A DNA stretch of 64,000 nucleotides from the NCBI GenBank assembly GCA_021613335.1, contig JAJTWR010000305.1, forward strand, positions 1,791,501-1,855,500, given 5' to 3'. The notes below the pieces were generated by a model. It searched no databases, was not told the origin of the DNA, and was given only the letters and a program-made list of their open reading frames with translations. This DNA is from Whitmania pigra. Lineage: Eukaryota; Annelida; Clitellata; Hirudinida; Haemopidae. The translations under genes were made by a program, and so were the position numbers. Shown here in pieces: positions 50,401 to 63,167 of this stretch. Position 1 is the first letter of the stretch, and each line of letters opens with the position of its first letter.

Positions 50401-53400
50401 ATCAAAGATTAATTAAGTTATTTACGAGATTTTACTCCATTTTTATTAATATTTATTCTTAAACAATATAAATACATCTAGGGAACGAAATAATTTGCGA
50501 CTACAAAGTACCTCAATAATGGCATCTCGCTGGCTGATCTCACACTCCATCTTAGACTCGATCAAGCTCTTTTCATCCATCAAGGCCTGGTGTGCAATTA
50601 ACATCATCTGAAAATCAATGCCCCACCATAACTGCTACATTCAGACTTGGGTTAATAACTTAAGTTTCTTAGCTAAAAGTATGCCCAAGTACAAGAAGGA
50701 ACAAGTATACTGAATGTGTTCTAAAGTATGGGCTCCTAACTGAATCTACCTCTACCAATTACACGAAACATAACTAAATTAAGATTTGTTACCCAAGTAA
50801 TTAACTATTGCATGAGAAAAACTCCTTCAAAGCACAAAATTAAAATACATAACTACAAATTAATATACAAATACATAAAACATCTTCCAACTGACATTCC
50901 ACTTATCTTCCAAAACCTTGATTTCTTTGAGTTCCTTTCTCCATTCCTTCTCAATATTGCAGACAAGTTCACTCCATTGCCCAACCAAGTCATCCCTTTC
51001 TGAAAATTTGGCAGAAGAACGCTTCTTGTTCATCAAATACAGTAACTGCTCTTTCTTGTGAAATATCTTTTCCAATTCCATAGTGGACAATCCATCTAAT
51101 TGCTGTAAAAATTTGGAACATTTCATTGCACTATCGTCTTGGGTCATGCCCCTGAGATCCAAGCACATGTGTGAGAGCTTCTCGTTCAGTTCTTTGATTA
51201 GAGCTTCCTGCCTAGAGATCTTGCACTCATAAGAAGCAACAAGATCATTGTGATCAGCCAATTTTCTGTCTAGATCGCTGGAGAGATTCTTGCTATCAGC
51301 TAATTCTTTATTGAGGTCTTCAATTATCAATTCTTTCTCAGATATTTTTCTCTTCAGGTCTTTGATTTCTTCATCACATGCACTCAAACTGCTAGATTTG
51401 TTTTTAAGCTTCAACAAGAGATCTTCATTAGTTTGGCTCAGGTGCTCAGCTTTGGCATTAAGCTGTCTGGTTATCTCACCTCCTTCCTTGAGAAGACTAT
51501 TCAATTGCTGGCCCAATGCATCACTGGTAGAAAGCTTCTTCAAAAGAGCTTCATTTGCCGACTTGGTCTCAATCAGATTGTCATTCAGATGCAAGTTTAT
51601 GGCTTCAACCTCCTTGCATCTTGAGATGAGGGAATCTTTTTCAAATTTTGAAAGACTGATTGATTCCTGAAGTTCTTTGTCTTTATTCAACAATTCCAGC
51701 TTTAGCTTTTCCAGCTCAAGTAAAAATGTGGACTTAATCTTATCTTCATCATTCAAAGATTCCATTTTTTCTTCTATCAACTTCTTCAATTCATTTGAAT
51801 CTTCCATCTGTTTATCTAGAGCTTCTCGATACTCGGCATTCTTTGCTTGAAGAGCAGATATAGCCTCCTGCCTGTCTTTCAGTAGCTTTTCTTGCTTGGC
51901 GAACACCTCTCGAAGGCCGGTAAGTCTGTCCATGAAGTCCGGCGTGGATTGTCGTACGTCCGAATCGTTACGTAAATCTTGAGGCGCGGCATCGAAATCG
52001 ACGATGAACGATCCGAATTCATCGAAGTGCTTTTTTATTCTAAACAGTTCCTCTTCAAGTTCAGAGCACTGCTCCTCCAGGTTGTCTTTTGCCTCTACAG
52101 CCTTTTCCAATTCCTCTTTTAATATTCTCTGCTTCTCCAAGTGAGTTGCTTTCTCATCATTCTTCCATTCGTGAAACTGTTGCTCCATTATCCAGAGTCT
52201 GTCCTTTAGGTTTAAATTTTCCTTTTCCAGCCTCTTCGACTTGCTGGCAACTTTGAAAACATTAAGATGATTTTGATTGTTGGCCGAAGACTGCCTGCTG
52301 CTGTCAAGAGAATGATCACCATATACCAATCTTTCAACATCCTTGAACTGAAGATGTGAAATGTCATTGAAATCTCTAGAATCTGAATCCCTCTCGCTGT
52401 CTTCTTCTCTGCCTTCGTCTTCTCCCTTGTACAAATGGCTCCAACTGCTCTTTAAACCCTCGCCGTGCAGATCGTAAGCGCCGTCGTAATCGTCATCGCA
52501 GTCGTCCGCGATTTCCTCGCTCTTTCCGTTCCTCAACTCTTCGACAATCTGCATGAGAGAGAAACACTTGTTCTCAAGAGTTTTGATAGTATTTTCATTC
52601 CTTCTGATTGCATCATCTCTCTCCTTTAAGCGATCGGACAGCTTCTCGACGTAGCCCTCCAATAGGAGTTTCTCTTGGTAAGCATTTTCTTTCCGGCTTT
52701 TGTAAACTGGATAGTCAGAACAGTTCCTGTCAACGTTCATTGGTTTATCTTCATCCTGACATTCTTCATTAACTTTTAGATCAGCAATATCTTCTTCACT
52801 GGTGTTGCAAGCATGCTGTGCAGTGTGTTGAAAATAATAAAGAAATTGTTTTAAAAAAATGAAAAAGATGCTAACCAATCCTTAATTAAACAACAATCCT
52901 ACATATGGAAATGCGTGAGTATTTAATTTTTGACCAATGTCACGCTAAGCCAAGATTATATTTTAGAGAATGAATCACCTCGTCATCACCGTCTTTCATC
53001 CTAGAGATATCCTTGAATTTCGACTCGACCTCATTTTTCTCAGATTCCACCTGCTCTATGAGAACGTCCTTCACCTTAAGTGCACATCTCAATTGCTCGA
53101 TCAATCTACGATTTAAAGAAACAAATTAGAATAACAACATATAAAAAATAATAATATTTAAACAAAAACCAAAAATACTAAAAGCAGAGATGTTTTCAAG
53201 ATCATGAATTTGTTGTACTCACTTATTTTTCTTGTCCAGTTCATCTTCGTATTCGGCAACCTTAGAAAGAGCAGAAAACAGACAACTTAAAAACTATCTG
53301 TGATTCTAACGTACGACGCAACATAAACAATTGTTTTATTAATTCTAACATACGACGCAATATAAACCAATGCTTTCTACTTCTAATATATGACACAACG

Positions 53401-55740
53401 TAAACAACTGTTGTCTTTTAAAGGTTGATGGACAACAATTTGCAAACAAATATGAATTGCCAGATGCTCGTATTGAGTTTGTTTTTGGCGAAATATTCTC
53501 CCATCGGCCAACTGGCTAAATATCCTCACCAGTCTTGTTAGCACAATAATTTGATTTTAATAATTATATAATTAATATCCAACCATTGGGATAGTAACAA
53601 AAATGACAACATTTATTAATGTTATAAATACATTACAATATGCCATTCACATCATATATATCATCATTACTACCTGCTCTTCCAAGATCAAGGAATTCTT
53701 CTCTGATACGGTAAAGTCCATGAGATCCAACACAGAATTCTGCTTTTGCACGTCTTTAGCATCCTCGATCAGTTTATCCTTCTCTTCGCGCAGCTGTTCC
53801 TCGATGCGGATGAGCTCCGATATTTTTTCTTCGGCCTTCGCGAGGCCCTCGTTTGCTCTTTCCATCTCCTAAAAAAAATGATTTCATGGATTTATGCCGT
53901 TATAATTACTATCCTGATATTATATTTTCCCTTGTAAATTGTTAGTGATTACCTCCTCTTTATTTTTGAAAAGCTCTTTAAGAAGACTTAATTCCTCTCT
54001 CAGACGTTCAACTTCCAATTTCCATCCAGCCTCTAGCCTTTCTTGCAGGGCCTTTAATTCTGCTTCGTGATTGGTCGACAGGCTGTCCAAAGCTGACCTG
54101 GTCCAACAAAAAACACCGAGTTAGCACCTTATTGCAGCATCATCTTTCTTTTGTATCACATCAAAAATATTTTGCATCGAAGCCAAAACATTAAAAATAA
54201 AGTCGTCGTAAAATCAAGCAACTGACGAAGCCTTCTTCAAAAGGACATCTTTGTCTTGAAGCTCTTTTCTTAGACTCTCGACTTCTACTTTCAGTTCAAT
54301 GTTCTACAACGATAGAAATAATAATAATAATAATAATAATCGCTTACCGTTTTAACTAATAAATTCAAAAATACCATTCATAACTCGTTACATTTCAACA
54401 GAGTTTTAATTTAACGCTCGCTGATCTCGAGACATAGAAGAATTAATGTTCGAATAGCTCACCAATTGATAAACATCATCCTTGGAAGTTCCAAATCTCT
54501 TCCTGGCATTCTCCTCAAGAAAATAAATTCTCAACTTCAAGTTAAAGTTCTCCTTTTGCAGACTGGTTACCTGCTGCTTCAGTAAATCACGTCATTCATT
54601 ATAATTCAATGAATATATTAATGTCTTAATTAATATTAATTATCATTGTGGTATTATTAAATCCGTGGAATCGCTAAATAGACTGTTGTCTACAACAATC
54701 AAATGTGATGAAACAATTAAGTAAACGTCACACACCAATTTACCCAAAAAATAAAAAATATGGATTAATTCACATATTCTAAAAAAAAACTATCATTATC
54801 TTTGCTCCAAAAATGTTCATAAGTTCAAACGTAAGCATACTACGTGTGTATTTGTTAGCCCACCTGATCGTACTCCTTCATTGTTCTGGCCCTGATGGGG
54901 GTAGTTTGTCCACTTCCAGAGCCTTCTTAAGCATTTAGTTAAAAAAAACATTAAGACAAGCATCATATTGAAATTGGTTGAGATTAATTAAATTAATTAA
55001 AATTTGTTAAGTGCACATAAATACTATAACAACAAAGTAAAGTGCTGATGGATAAGTAGCAAATAATTAAGTTCACTAAAGCACTAAAGATACATAAACC
55101 AAAGAAAAAGTAATTTGATAACTTAAATACTTAATAGTAATTTAAAGTAATTTAGAAACTTAAAACATAAAATAAATATTGATATAAGAAGTATTCCTAA
55201 TTGGCTGTAGCTGCATTACGATCAATAAATTAGGCCTGTGCTGAGCCCTGCTCCAAACAGTAAAATGTGATAACTCATTAAATACAAGTTTTCAGCAGAC
55301 AACAAAAATAAATAAAAAAAAGTCAATTGTGATTGTACAAGAATAGTTTCGTAACAACAGATTAGTCCATAACAAATATTTTTAACCAATAACATATCAC
55401 AATACCCATATTTCCACAGATTTGGAATTGAGTTGCTGGATCCGAAATTTCAATGGAATTTAATCTGGGAGATCTGTGTCGAGGTCATGCCAAACGCAAC
55501 AAATTAGCCAAATTAAAAACTACTCATAATTAATTAACAAAGTTAACTAAAGTAAAACTTGACATAGATATGTATGGCATACTTACATTATGTAATGTAA
55601 ATCATTATATTACCTCAAGATCTCATACTTTAGCAAATATAACGATGATCGTAACAAAATCAATTAACAAACCTCTGATTGGCATCATTATCAGACGCAT
55701 CCAGAGAGAAATCGCTAGAATCGTTCCTCTTGTCAGACAT
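44423..55740 (-). CDS. Centrosomin / CDK5RAP2 / myomegalin-like centrosomal coiled-coil protein
   Basis: Family members recruit gamma-tubulin ring complexes to centrosomes and Golgi. Exons in coding order: 55740-55673, 55473-55406, 54925-54864, 54573-54463, 54303-54227, 54097-53953, 53868-53674, 53260-53223, 53105-52979, 52815-50896, 50607-50512, 50393-50313, 50252-50165, 49927-48476, 48384-48189, 47836-46238, 45997-45714, 45436-45284, 45136-45102, 44732-44606, 44523-44423. All are phase-consistent, about 2340 aa, near myomegalin size. The CM1 gamma-TuRC-activating motif is clear at residues about 60-127: MKEYDQQVTSLQKENFNLKL, RIYFLEE, NIELKVEVESLRKELQDKD. The rest is long coiled coil with acidic and Ser-rich breaks. 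The C-terminal exons (HSGFIKEIERLKRQVMELK, then LAQTTLNLDLARHTEK) sit where CM2 lies in relatives; that equivalence is inferred. Exon 19 is only 35 nt. Confidence 0.92.
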
Positions 55741-56287
55741 TTTGACAATTTATGGACAACTTTAAGGTAAATATGAATTTGTCATAACTTTTTAACGCCT
55801 AATTATATTTTCACCTGATCGCTGACACAGCCCCAGAACAAAGTTTCAAATTTCAAACAAAAACATTCATAGGCGCAAAGGCTGCATAAAAAGCGCTTAA
55901 TTTATGTAATCAGAAATATTTTATTGCTATAAATCAGTAGTTACACTTATATTTTGTACTACTAGTATATTCAATACGTTGTAAAATGCTTTTTGGGTCG
56001 AACAAAAAATATATTACAAAAAATGCAAACTATGGCTTAATGTTATGCATTAATTAGTATTTAACCTGTTGAGGTGTTTTAATTATTTTACCTACATCTT
56101 CTCCAAATTGCTGAATGCTGATGAAGTTGAACGTTGAGTTCAACAGGCACCGACAAAGTTAGCATCTTCCATGCCATAGCAGATCTTCCACGTAGCAATT
56201 AAGCAAACGATTCGACGTTCTCATTAACTATCATCAAATAGAGATTTGAAAGTGTTACAGAACAAAGAATTTCCTCTATAACTAGCA
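55741..56287. promoter_or_regulatory. Head-to-head intergenic region (CDK5RAP2-like / COLGALT)
   Basis: 547 bp separate the divergent start codons of two conserved genes, so a bidirectional or paired promoter is plausible. No decisive element was recognised. Confidence 0.45.
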
Positions 56288-59200
56288 ATGACTTCTAATT
56301 TTGGTGCTCAAACTCTCCTGATTAGTGTTTTACTATTTGCTATTGTTTCCGTGCCAGTGTTTCTTAATTGTGAAGAGTTAGGCCATGTTGAGAACATTTG
56401 GCCATCTACCAGCATTGCTCCGAGCGTCATGATTGCCATTCTTGTTAGGAACAAAGCGCATACTTTACCCTTTTTTCTTAACCACTTGGAGAAACTGGAT
56501 TACCCTAAAGAACGAATTAAACTCTGGTAAGTTGAGATGTCTGCACTTCATACTTACAATATGCAACATTAATTTAAGTTAAAATGAATACGTGACTAAT
56601 TTTAATTATGAATAAAATATTCGTAATGACACTCTTACACACTCTGTCTTTCTAGGATCAGAAGTGACCATAACGTAGACAAATCAGTATCCATTGTGAG
56701 GGAGTGGCTAGGACAGGTCTATAATAAGTACAGCTCAGTTGACTTCTCTGATGACAATTCAGAGACAAGTTAGAATATTATACAACATCTCTAAATATTT
56801 ATTATAAAGTTAAATTTTATTAACTAACTTATAATTTTTATGCATTTTTGTTAAACAAATTGAAAATTAAAATATTTTAAAATAACATTTATTTTGCAAG
56901 CAATGTTGACCTAAAAAAGACAAAGTCTCTGTATTACTAAAGTTGTATAATTTATATTTGGTTTTATTTAGAGTACCTTTCTTCTTTTAGGTTACTCAGA
57001 TGCTGAAGGTCCCTTTGACTGGTCAAAAAAGCGAGTCAAAAATATCTTGAGGCTGAGGCAAGACGCTTTAAACAATGCTCGAAATAGCTGGGCAGACTAC
57101 TTGCTGGTAAAAGATATTTTTTGAATAGATGTTGTTACTAATTAGTAATTGTAATCAATGGTTTCATCTGGGCAATTAAGCACGTATGTTTGCTCCTCTA
57201 AGTCATCACAATTTCTACCCTTGCACGTGCATAGTCTCGTTCTTTCTGTATTTCAACTCTATCCTCCTTCTCTGTGGCACGTCTGCCTCCTCGATACATT
57301 CCTTGAAATTCATGCAAAATAAACTCGTTCTCCTTAACTCGACACTTAAAGCAATCGTTGCCGATCCTTCTGGCCTGGACGACTTAAACATGACGCAAGT
57401 CCGACACTCCGCACTACGTGCCTCAGGAATTAACTATTAATTTAATAGCTGCCTTAACTCTCATATTCGTAGGCAACACGAGGCTTATTATCAGCATGCA
57501 CTCAATGGGATCAAGTTCATTTCACCTAATCAAAGTTAAAATAGACTTAACCATGGTGACAGCTGGGCTGATGACAAAGCTTATGAGCTCGTAAAAAGAA
57601 CAAAGAAAAGAGTTTTTAATTCAAATTGTTTAAGAGGGGCACAAGCATTCATAGTGATACGATACAGCATAAAACCAGATTCATGTCAAATGATCATTTT
57701 TGAATACCAGCTCAATTAAATGTCAATTCAGTTTGCTAAAAAATTATATGTTTATATATTTACATTAGCCTAAACAGAAGTTAGAAGTTTGTTAATGTAA
57801 ATTTTAATTCTGTTAATTAAAATTAACTTTGTTCTGGTATTCTTACTTGCTCTGATTACATTTTTTCATTTTTGATTTTTCAGTTCATCGATTGTGACAA
57901 CTTTTTGTTGAATAATCAAACACTCAAAATCCTCATTGGTCATGGCAAGTGAGTTTGATAATCAGTCTATAAACTACATGGTTATATTATATTATAACTC
58001 TGATATAAAATCAGAAATTTGTTTATTAAATTCATTAACATTAATTATTGTCATTTTGAATTATTGTCATTAAGAATGAATAGACATAACAGATATTTGA
58101 TGTTGCTCCGTAATTAGCAAATAATGATGATTGAAGCAATGAGTTGATAAAATCTTTTTGACTCAGGCCTATCATAGCACCTTTACTCAACGTAACAGCC
58201 TCTGAACATTACTCAAACTTCTGGGGAGCTATGGGGGAAGATGTGAGTGTTTATCTTATTTGCCTACATTTGGTGATGAGAAGATTAAAAACAAAAGGAA
58301 TCACTTTATGTTGACCAAACGATTTCGAAGTCTCTTTTTACATTTTTAAAATTAGTCATTTTACTCTTAAACGGCAGCTATGAAATTGTATCACAAAATT
58401 GTAGGGCTATTACAGGAGGTCCAAAGATTATGCGGAAATCAGGAACCGAGAAAAAATAGGAGTTTTTCAAGTGCCCGTGATCCATTCGACGTTCCTCGTA
58501 GAAATCCGCAGCCCAACGACAAAGGGGCTAGCTTACGATCCTCCTCCCATGGATTACGAAGGTCCAATAGACGACATCATAATATTTGCTCATAGCGCCA
58601 AGGAAGAACGCGTTCCGATGTTCATAAGCAACGAGCACGACTACGGTTTAATGCTTTTGCCGATGGAAGGCCAGCACACTCTAGATCAAGAAAGAGAACA
58701 ATTTGTTCACATGAAGATGGAGTGCATTGGTGAGTAGTGCTGATGCAATGAAATGTTAGATGTAAAGTAACGACAAAGACGACCGAAGGGTTCTGTACCA
58801 CTTGTTATTGATTAATACGTTAAGTTAACAAATTATCAATACATGTTGAAGTGTTTGATGTCCCGCTCGAAAAACTGCCCTACATTCAACTGCCAACAAG
58901 GACTCCGGATAAAGTTGGATTTGATGAGGTCAGATGAAATAAATAGCAGGATAGTACAAATAACAAATATAGAACTATTCATATTTGTTGCAGATATTGT
59001 GATTGTTCATGTCAAATAAAATATTACGACAGGTCTACATGATAAACTTGGTTCGTAGACCAGACAGAAGGGCTAAAATGATTGCTTGCTTTAAGGAGTT
59101 AGGCATAAATGCAACCATTGTTGATGCAGTTGATGGCAAGTAAGTCATACGCATTTAATTTAATATCCAAGTATGATTATATCTTACTAAATGTATAATT

Positions 59201-60610
59201 TGTTTTATTTTAATTCACCATTTATTCCACCTTACAATCTCCTTAACAACTTTGTTGACAGACTCTTGAACCAATCCTATCTCAAATCTCTCAATGTCAA
59301 AGTTGTGTCTTCCTATGCCGACCCTTTCCATGGGACGTAAGTGGGCAGCTCCTTTAATGTAGCATCAGATCATTTATGATTAATCTTGGAAAGTTATTTT
59401 TTAAAACTTCATACATACTGATTACTCAACAATATGCTGCTATTTGTGCAACATTTGGTTTATATCTGTCTTTGACATTGTTTTGCAAAGTCTCAAAGTT
59501 TTGTGATGTGCAAATGTTATTCTGTTGCAGGCGTACCATGACTCTCGGAGAAATTGGTTGCTTTCTCAGTCACTATTTCATTTGGCTTGATGTTAGTGGA
59601 CACTTATGTTTAATTTTAGTGTGTCAATATTAGACAATATTTATTATCAAAAAAACACACTACCAAGCCACTACCACTTCATCATCCAATCAGGTCTTAT
59701 CCAGGAAACTGTCACGTGTGATCGTCTTCGAAGATGATGTTAGATTTCATATTTACTTCAGAGAGAAGTTAAAATTGCTTATGAATGAACTTAAAGATAT
59801 GGAACTGGCTTGGGATCTCATGTAAGTTGATATTGGTGATGGTTATTATAAATATGATAATGATTTCCTAGACTCTAAAGTTTGAACTTTCAAATATAAC
59901 TGAACTGTATCAGGTATATTGGAAGAAAAAAGCTTTATGAACATGATGAACCTCCTGTTAGTGACTCAAATAATCTTGTGTGGCCCCTCTACTCCTACTG
60001 GACCATTGGCTATGCCCTCACTTACTCAGGTGCCTGGAAACTTGTACAGGAAGATCCACTGAAGAAGATGGTGCCAGTTGATGAGTACATACCCATCATG
60101 TTTGACAGACATCCCAGGTATTCAAGATAATCACGGCAATTGTTAGATCGATGCATTAAGTTGTTAAACAATTAAAAAACTTCAATTAAAATACTTCAGA
60201 TAATGCGTTAGTTACATAATCTTAGAGGGTTATGATGCCACAAATGAGTTATAAATAATGTTGGCGGATATGTTTCTCGTGTTATTTTCAATGGCACGTA
60301 AAAAGAAAGCAATGTACTTGGTGCTCATATTTGTTACGATACTGATCCATAGCCATTTGAAGAATTTTAGAATGTTTGACAATTCATCTTGAACAGGGAG
60401 GATTGGAAGATTCATTTCAACTCTCGCAATCTAGTGGCCATCTCCTCCCGCCCTTTACTGATAGAACCCACTCTCTACACCGGAGAGCCTGGCTATTTCA
60501 CTGATACCGAGGAATCGAGTACTCTCGATGAATTGATTCCAAACAAGGCCAGCCGTAGGGGCGACATGGGAGAGCTTCCATCCCTTGATGGACAAAAAGT
60601 TGAACTCTGA
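56288..60610 (+). CDS. COLGALT: Procollagen galactosyltransferase (GLT25D/COLGALT)
   Basis: This ER enzyme transfers galactose from UDP-Gal to hydroxylysine in collagen-like domains. Exons: 56288-56526, 56656-56768, 56991-57106, 57884-57948, 58167-58242, 58405-58729, 58852-58928, 59033-59139, 59262-59336, 59531-59591, 59694-59821, 59914-60117, 60397-60610 (599 aa; human COLGALT1 about 620). A hydrophobic signal peptide spans residues about 8-27. Two glycosyltransferase modules follow. The first has VMIAILVRNKAHTLPFFLNH and the DXD-like FIDCDN (about 157-162). The second, GT25, has YMINLVRRPDRR, LGEIGCFLSHY, VIVFEDDVRF, WPLYSYWTIGYALTYSGAW and VDEYIPIMFDRHP. The C-terminus is KVEL, a KDEL-type ER retrieval signal, which agrees with the family's ER location. 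Confidence 0.95.
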
Positions 60611-61845
60611 TCATTTACTGGTGCTTGTTAATTTTGTGGGTTGCAATACTGAATATTAGGTATATCATGTCATTTTTTCCCAATTTTCAACACCTTTAAA
60701 ATATTCAAATGCAAAACCTTGTGAATTTCATGACATTGGGCATCTTGGAAAAAATAGCAAAAAAGCTTTTCTGGTTATTTTTATGTTTTTGTACCTCATT
60801 CACTTGGAATTTTATCAGAAGGCGTTACTTGGAATCGATTCACGTTCCATCATGCTGTCATTTTTTGTTCCAACCATATCAACACACTCTTTCGAACCAG
60901 ATGCAGCACAAGAAAATCTCATCTTGTTAGTTTATGGCTCATTTATTACTAACGTTTGCCTTAACTCATATCTCCAGTGTTTTCAAAATACTATCCATTG
61001 TTTTGAAGTTTAAAGATATGAATGTATGCTATGAGTTTAAAATATTTTAGGTACTAAAATTTGTTCAACGTCGTGCTCTAAGTAGAAAATACAAATGCAT
61101 TTAACCTGAAATTTTAGCCTTGGGCAAATATTGAGCTTAGAAATTTTTATTATGACCTCGTTTTTACTATTATTTATTTATTTTATTTTTATTTGCTATC
61201 AACATGAATGTGAACCCAAACCTAACCCCCAAGAGTCATAGTTAATTAACTGCGAATAGCCACAATTTTGTGGATTAATATTGATAGTCATTAACATTGT
61301 TCACATTATCTATAATCAATAAGATTTCAAGGAAATTTTATTGTTGCTGAAGCCTCATTTCGAAATGGATCATTCTGGGTGAAAAGCTGGGAACCACCGC
61401 TTAATAGGTAAGCGATGGGTGCGATGTGCAACGAGTAATAAATTATTTAGTTTATTTTATTAAAGTCCGCTGCATAACTAAGGTGATTTGGACTTAAATA
61501 AAATGGGTAATTACCTGCACCGCATATTTATGCATTGGTTGGTCGTATGTTATCCGATGTAGACCTGGCTGATAATGTACTTCATTCCAACAAATATGAA
61601 ACTATGCGTTTGAAATTGTTTTTTAATTTTATAATTTTCACATTATTTTATTAATCCAAAGCAGCTGAATCATGCTAGTATAAAATACACCAAAAACTAA
61701 TTAAATACATTTTAATTTTCAGTATCTTTGGAGATTAGAAATGCGCAGGGCGTAATTGCAGAAGGGACATTGTTTATTACTCGAAAAAATTTACTGACGA
61801 TATTTTTAATCCGCAATTTTACAAACAGTTTTAAATTTGTTAAAA
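60611..61845. other. Intergenic: COLGALT 3' flank and DNAJC17 upstream region
   Basis: AT-rich with a possible AATAAA at 61437-61442. Overlapping open frames at 60709-61013 (+) have no domain. No exon recognised. Confidence 0.5.
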
Positions 61846-62892
61846 ATGGCATCAATTGATATTTCGGGCATAGAACTTTACGGCTACCTAGGTCTCCAAA
61901 AATATGCTTCTGAGGCAGAAGTAAAAAAAGCTTACAGAAAACTAGCTCTCAAACTTCATCCTGACAAAAATCCAGGCAAGAAGGATGCCGCCGAGAATTT
62001 TCAAAAATTACAAAAAGTTTTTGAAACACTTACCGACATAACCAAGAAAGGGGAATATGATCAAAAACTAAAGGCCATGGAGAAGAGAGAGAAGAGGTTA
62101 CAAGAAATGGATGCCAAAACTCAATTTTTCAAAAAAAGAATCGACGAGAAGGAGAAGGAATATCAGGAAAAAAGAGAACAAGATGAACGACAGAGAAGGG
62201 AGAAAGAATCACTTATTAGACGCTTGCGTGAAGAAGGAAGGCGAAAATTGCGGGAAGAAGAATTGGAAAGGGAAAAGAACGCTAAGAGATTTTGTTACAA
62301 GCCCAGTGCGAGTGATGGGTACAGCATCAAAGTTTCGTGGAAGACCAAAAAAGGTGTTGAACCTGCTTACAGTGAACAAGAGATAAAAGAAATTTTTTCT
62401 AAATTTGGTGAAATTCTCCATGTGGTGAAATCCAAAAAGAAGGAAGGTAGGTATTTGATCAATTATGCTACAAAAGAATCTGCAGTGCTATCCACCACAG
62501 AAATGGGAAAACCATTGCACCCCCTCTCGACGGAACTTTCTTTTGAGAACATTGAAACATCTACAGCCGATAATGTTCATGCAAGAACTGATACCCAATC
62601 GATTTCTTTTGATGATCTTTTGAGAAAGTATGGTATAAATCCAAATGCACCAGCTGACTTCAGAAAGGCTACTGAAAAATCTGAAAGCAAGCCAGAAGAA
62701 ATTGATAAAGAAACTGGTCTACCCATAAAGTACGTCTATCCCCACGGTACAGACACTGTTTTTGCATGTGCTGCAACCTTTTCACTTCCACCCGAAATCA
62801 GACTCAAGGGTGACGAAAAGGTTGTCTATGGGGGATTTGTCGTAAGGCTTTGGCCAACTGAGCAAGTCAAATATGCTGCCCCGAACGACTGA
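61846..62892 (+). CDS. DNAJC17: DNAJC17-like J-domain and RRM protein, single exon
   Basis: DNAJC17 is a nuclear J-protein linked to splicing. This gene is one uninterrupted frame of 348 aa. I start at ATG 61846 (context aaaATGG); the frame is open slightly upstream. J domain, residues about 8-75: LYGYLGLQKYASEAEVKKAY, HPDKNPGKKDAAENF, with the catalytic HPD intact. A highly charged helix follows (about 80-150). An RRM-like region (about 160-245) contains IKVSWKTKKG, FSKFGEILHVV and INYATKESAV. The last ~65 residues (IDKETGLPIKYVYPHGTD, SLPPEIRLKGDEKVVYGGFV) are not part of DNAJC17 as I know it. All other genes here are split by introns, so this may be a retrocopy or an intron-loss gene. It converges on NGRN, 275 bp apart. 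Confidence 0.88.
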   Translation: MASIDISGIELYGYLGLQKYASEAEVKKAYRKLALKLHPDKNPGKKDAAENFQKLQKVFETLTDITKKGEYDQKLKAMEKREKRLQEMDAKTQFFKKRIDEKEKEYQEKREQDERQRREKESLIRRLREEGRRKLREEELEREKNAKRFCYKPSASDGYSIKVSWKTKKGVEPAYSEQEIKEIFSKFGEILHVVKSKKKEGRYLINYATKESAVLSTTEMGKPLHPLSTELSFENIETSTADNVHARTDTQSISFDDLLRKYGINPNAPADFRKATEKSESKPEEIDKETGLPIKYVYPHGTDTVFACAATFSLPPEIRLKGDEKVVYGGFVVRLWPTEQVKYAAPND

Positions 62893-62950
62893 ATTTGAGA
62901 TAACTAGGCAATTGTCATTCATCCTGATTCGTTTTATTTTTTAAAATGTT

Positions 62951-62956
62951 AATAAA
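62951..62956 (+). terminator. Polyadenylation signal for the DNAJC17-like gene
   Basis: AATAAA 58 bp after the stop codon, followed by a GT/T-rich stretch (gtgttttttgtc), a typical downstream element. Confidence 0.7.
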
Positions 62957-63167
62957 GTGTTTTTTGTCAATATCAAATTTATTAGGCCAGATTATTAATT
63001 GTATCTCCATTCAAATTCTTTGCTGGATTGCCACATTGATTAATTATTCAAATAAGTGATAAGGGCCAATTTCATCTCTCACTAAATTTACAATTGTTTA
63101 ACAAACACTAGTTTTACTAGTTGTCATACAGAATTCAAACATAAGTCAAAATTTGTAAGACTTTTAT

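Noticed and set aside
51290..51670. Plus-strand frames antisense to the CDK5RAP2-like exons (also 46736-47032, 48636-49302)
   Set aside because: Shadows of the minus-strand coiled-coil reading frame; Ser/Leu/Phe-rich with no domain.
57186..57440. Open frame inside COLGALT intron 3 with coding-like composition near its end
   Set aside because: The COLGALT exons on both sides join in phase without it and no known COLGALT block matches it; alternative exon use cannot be excluded.
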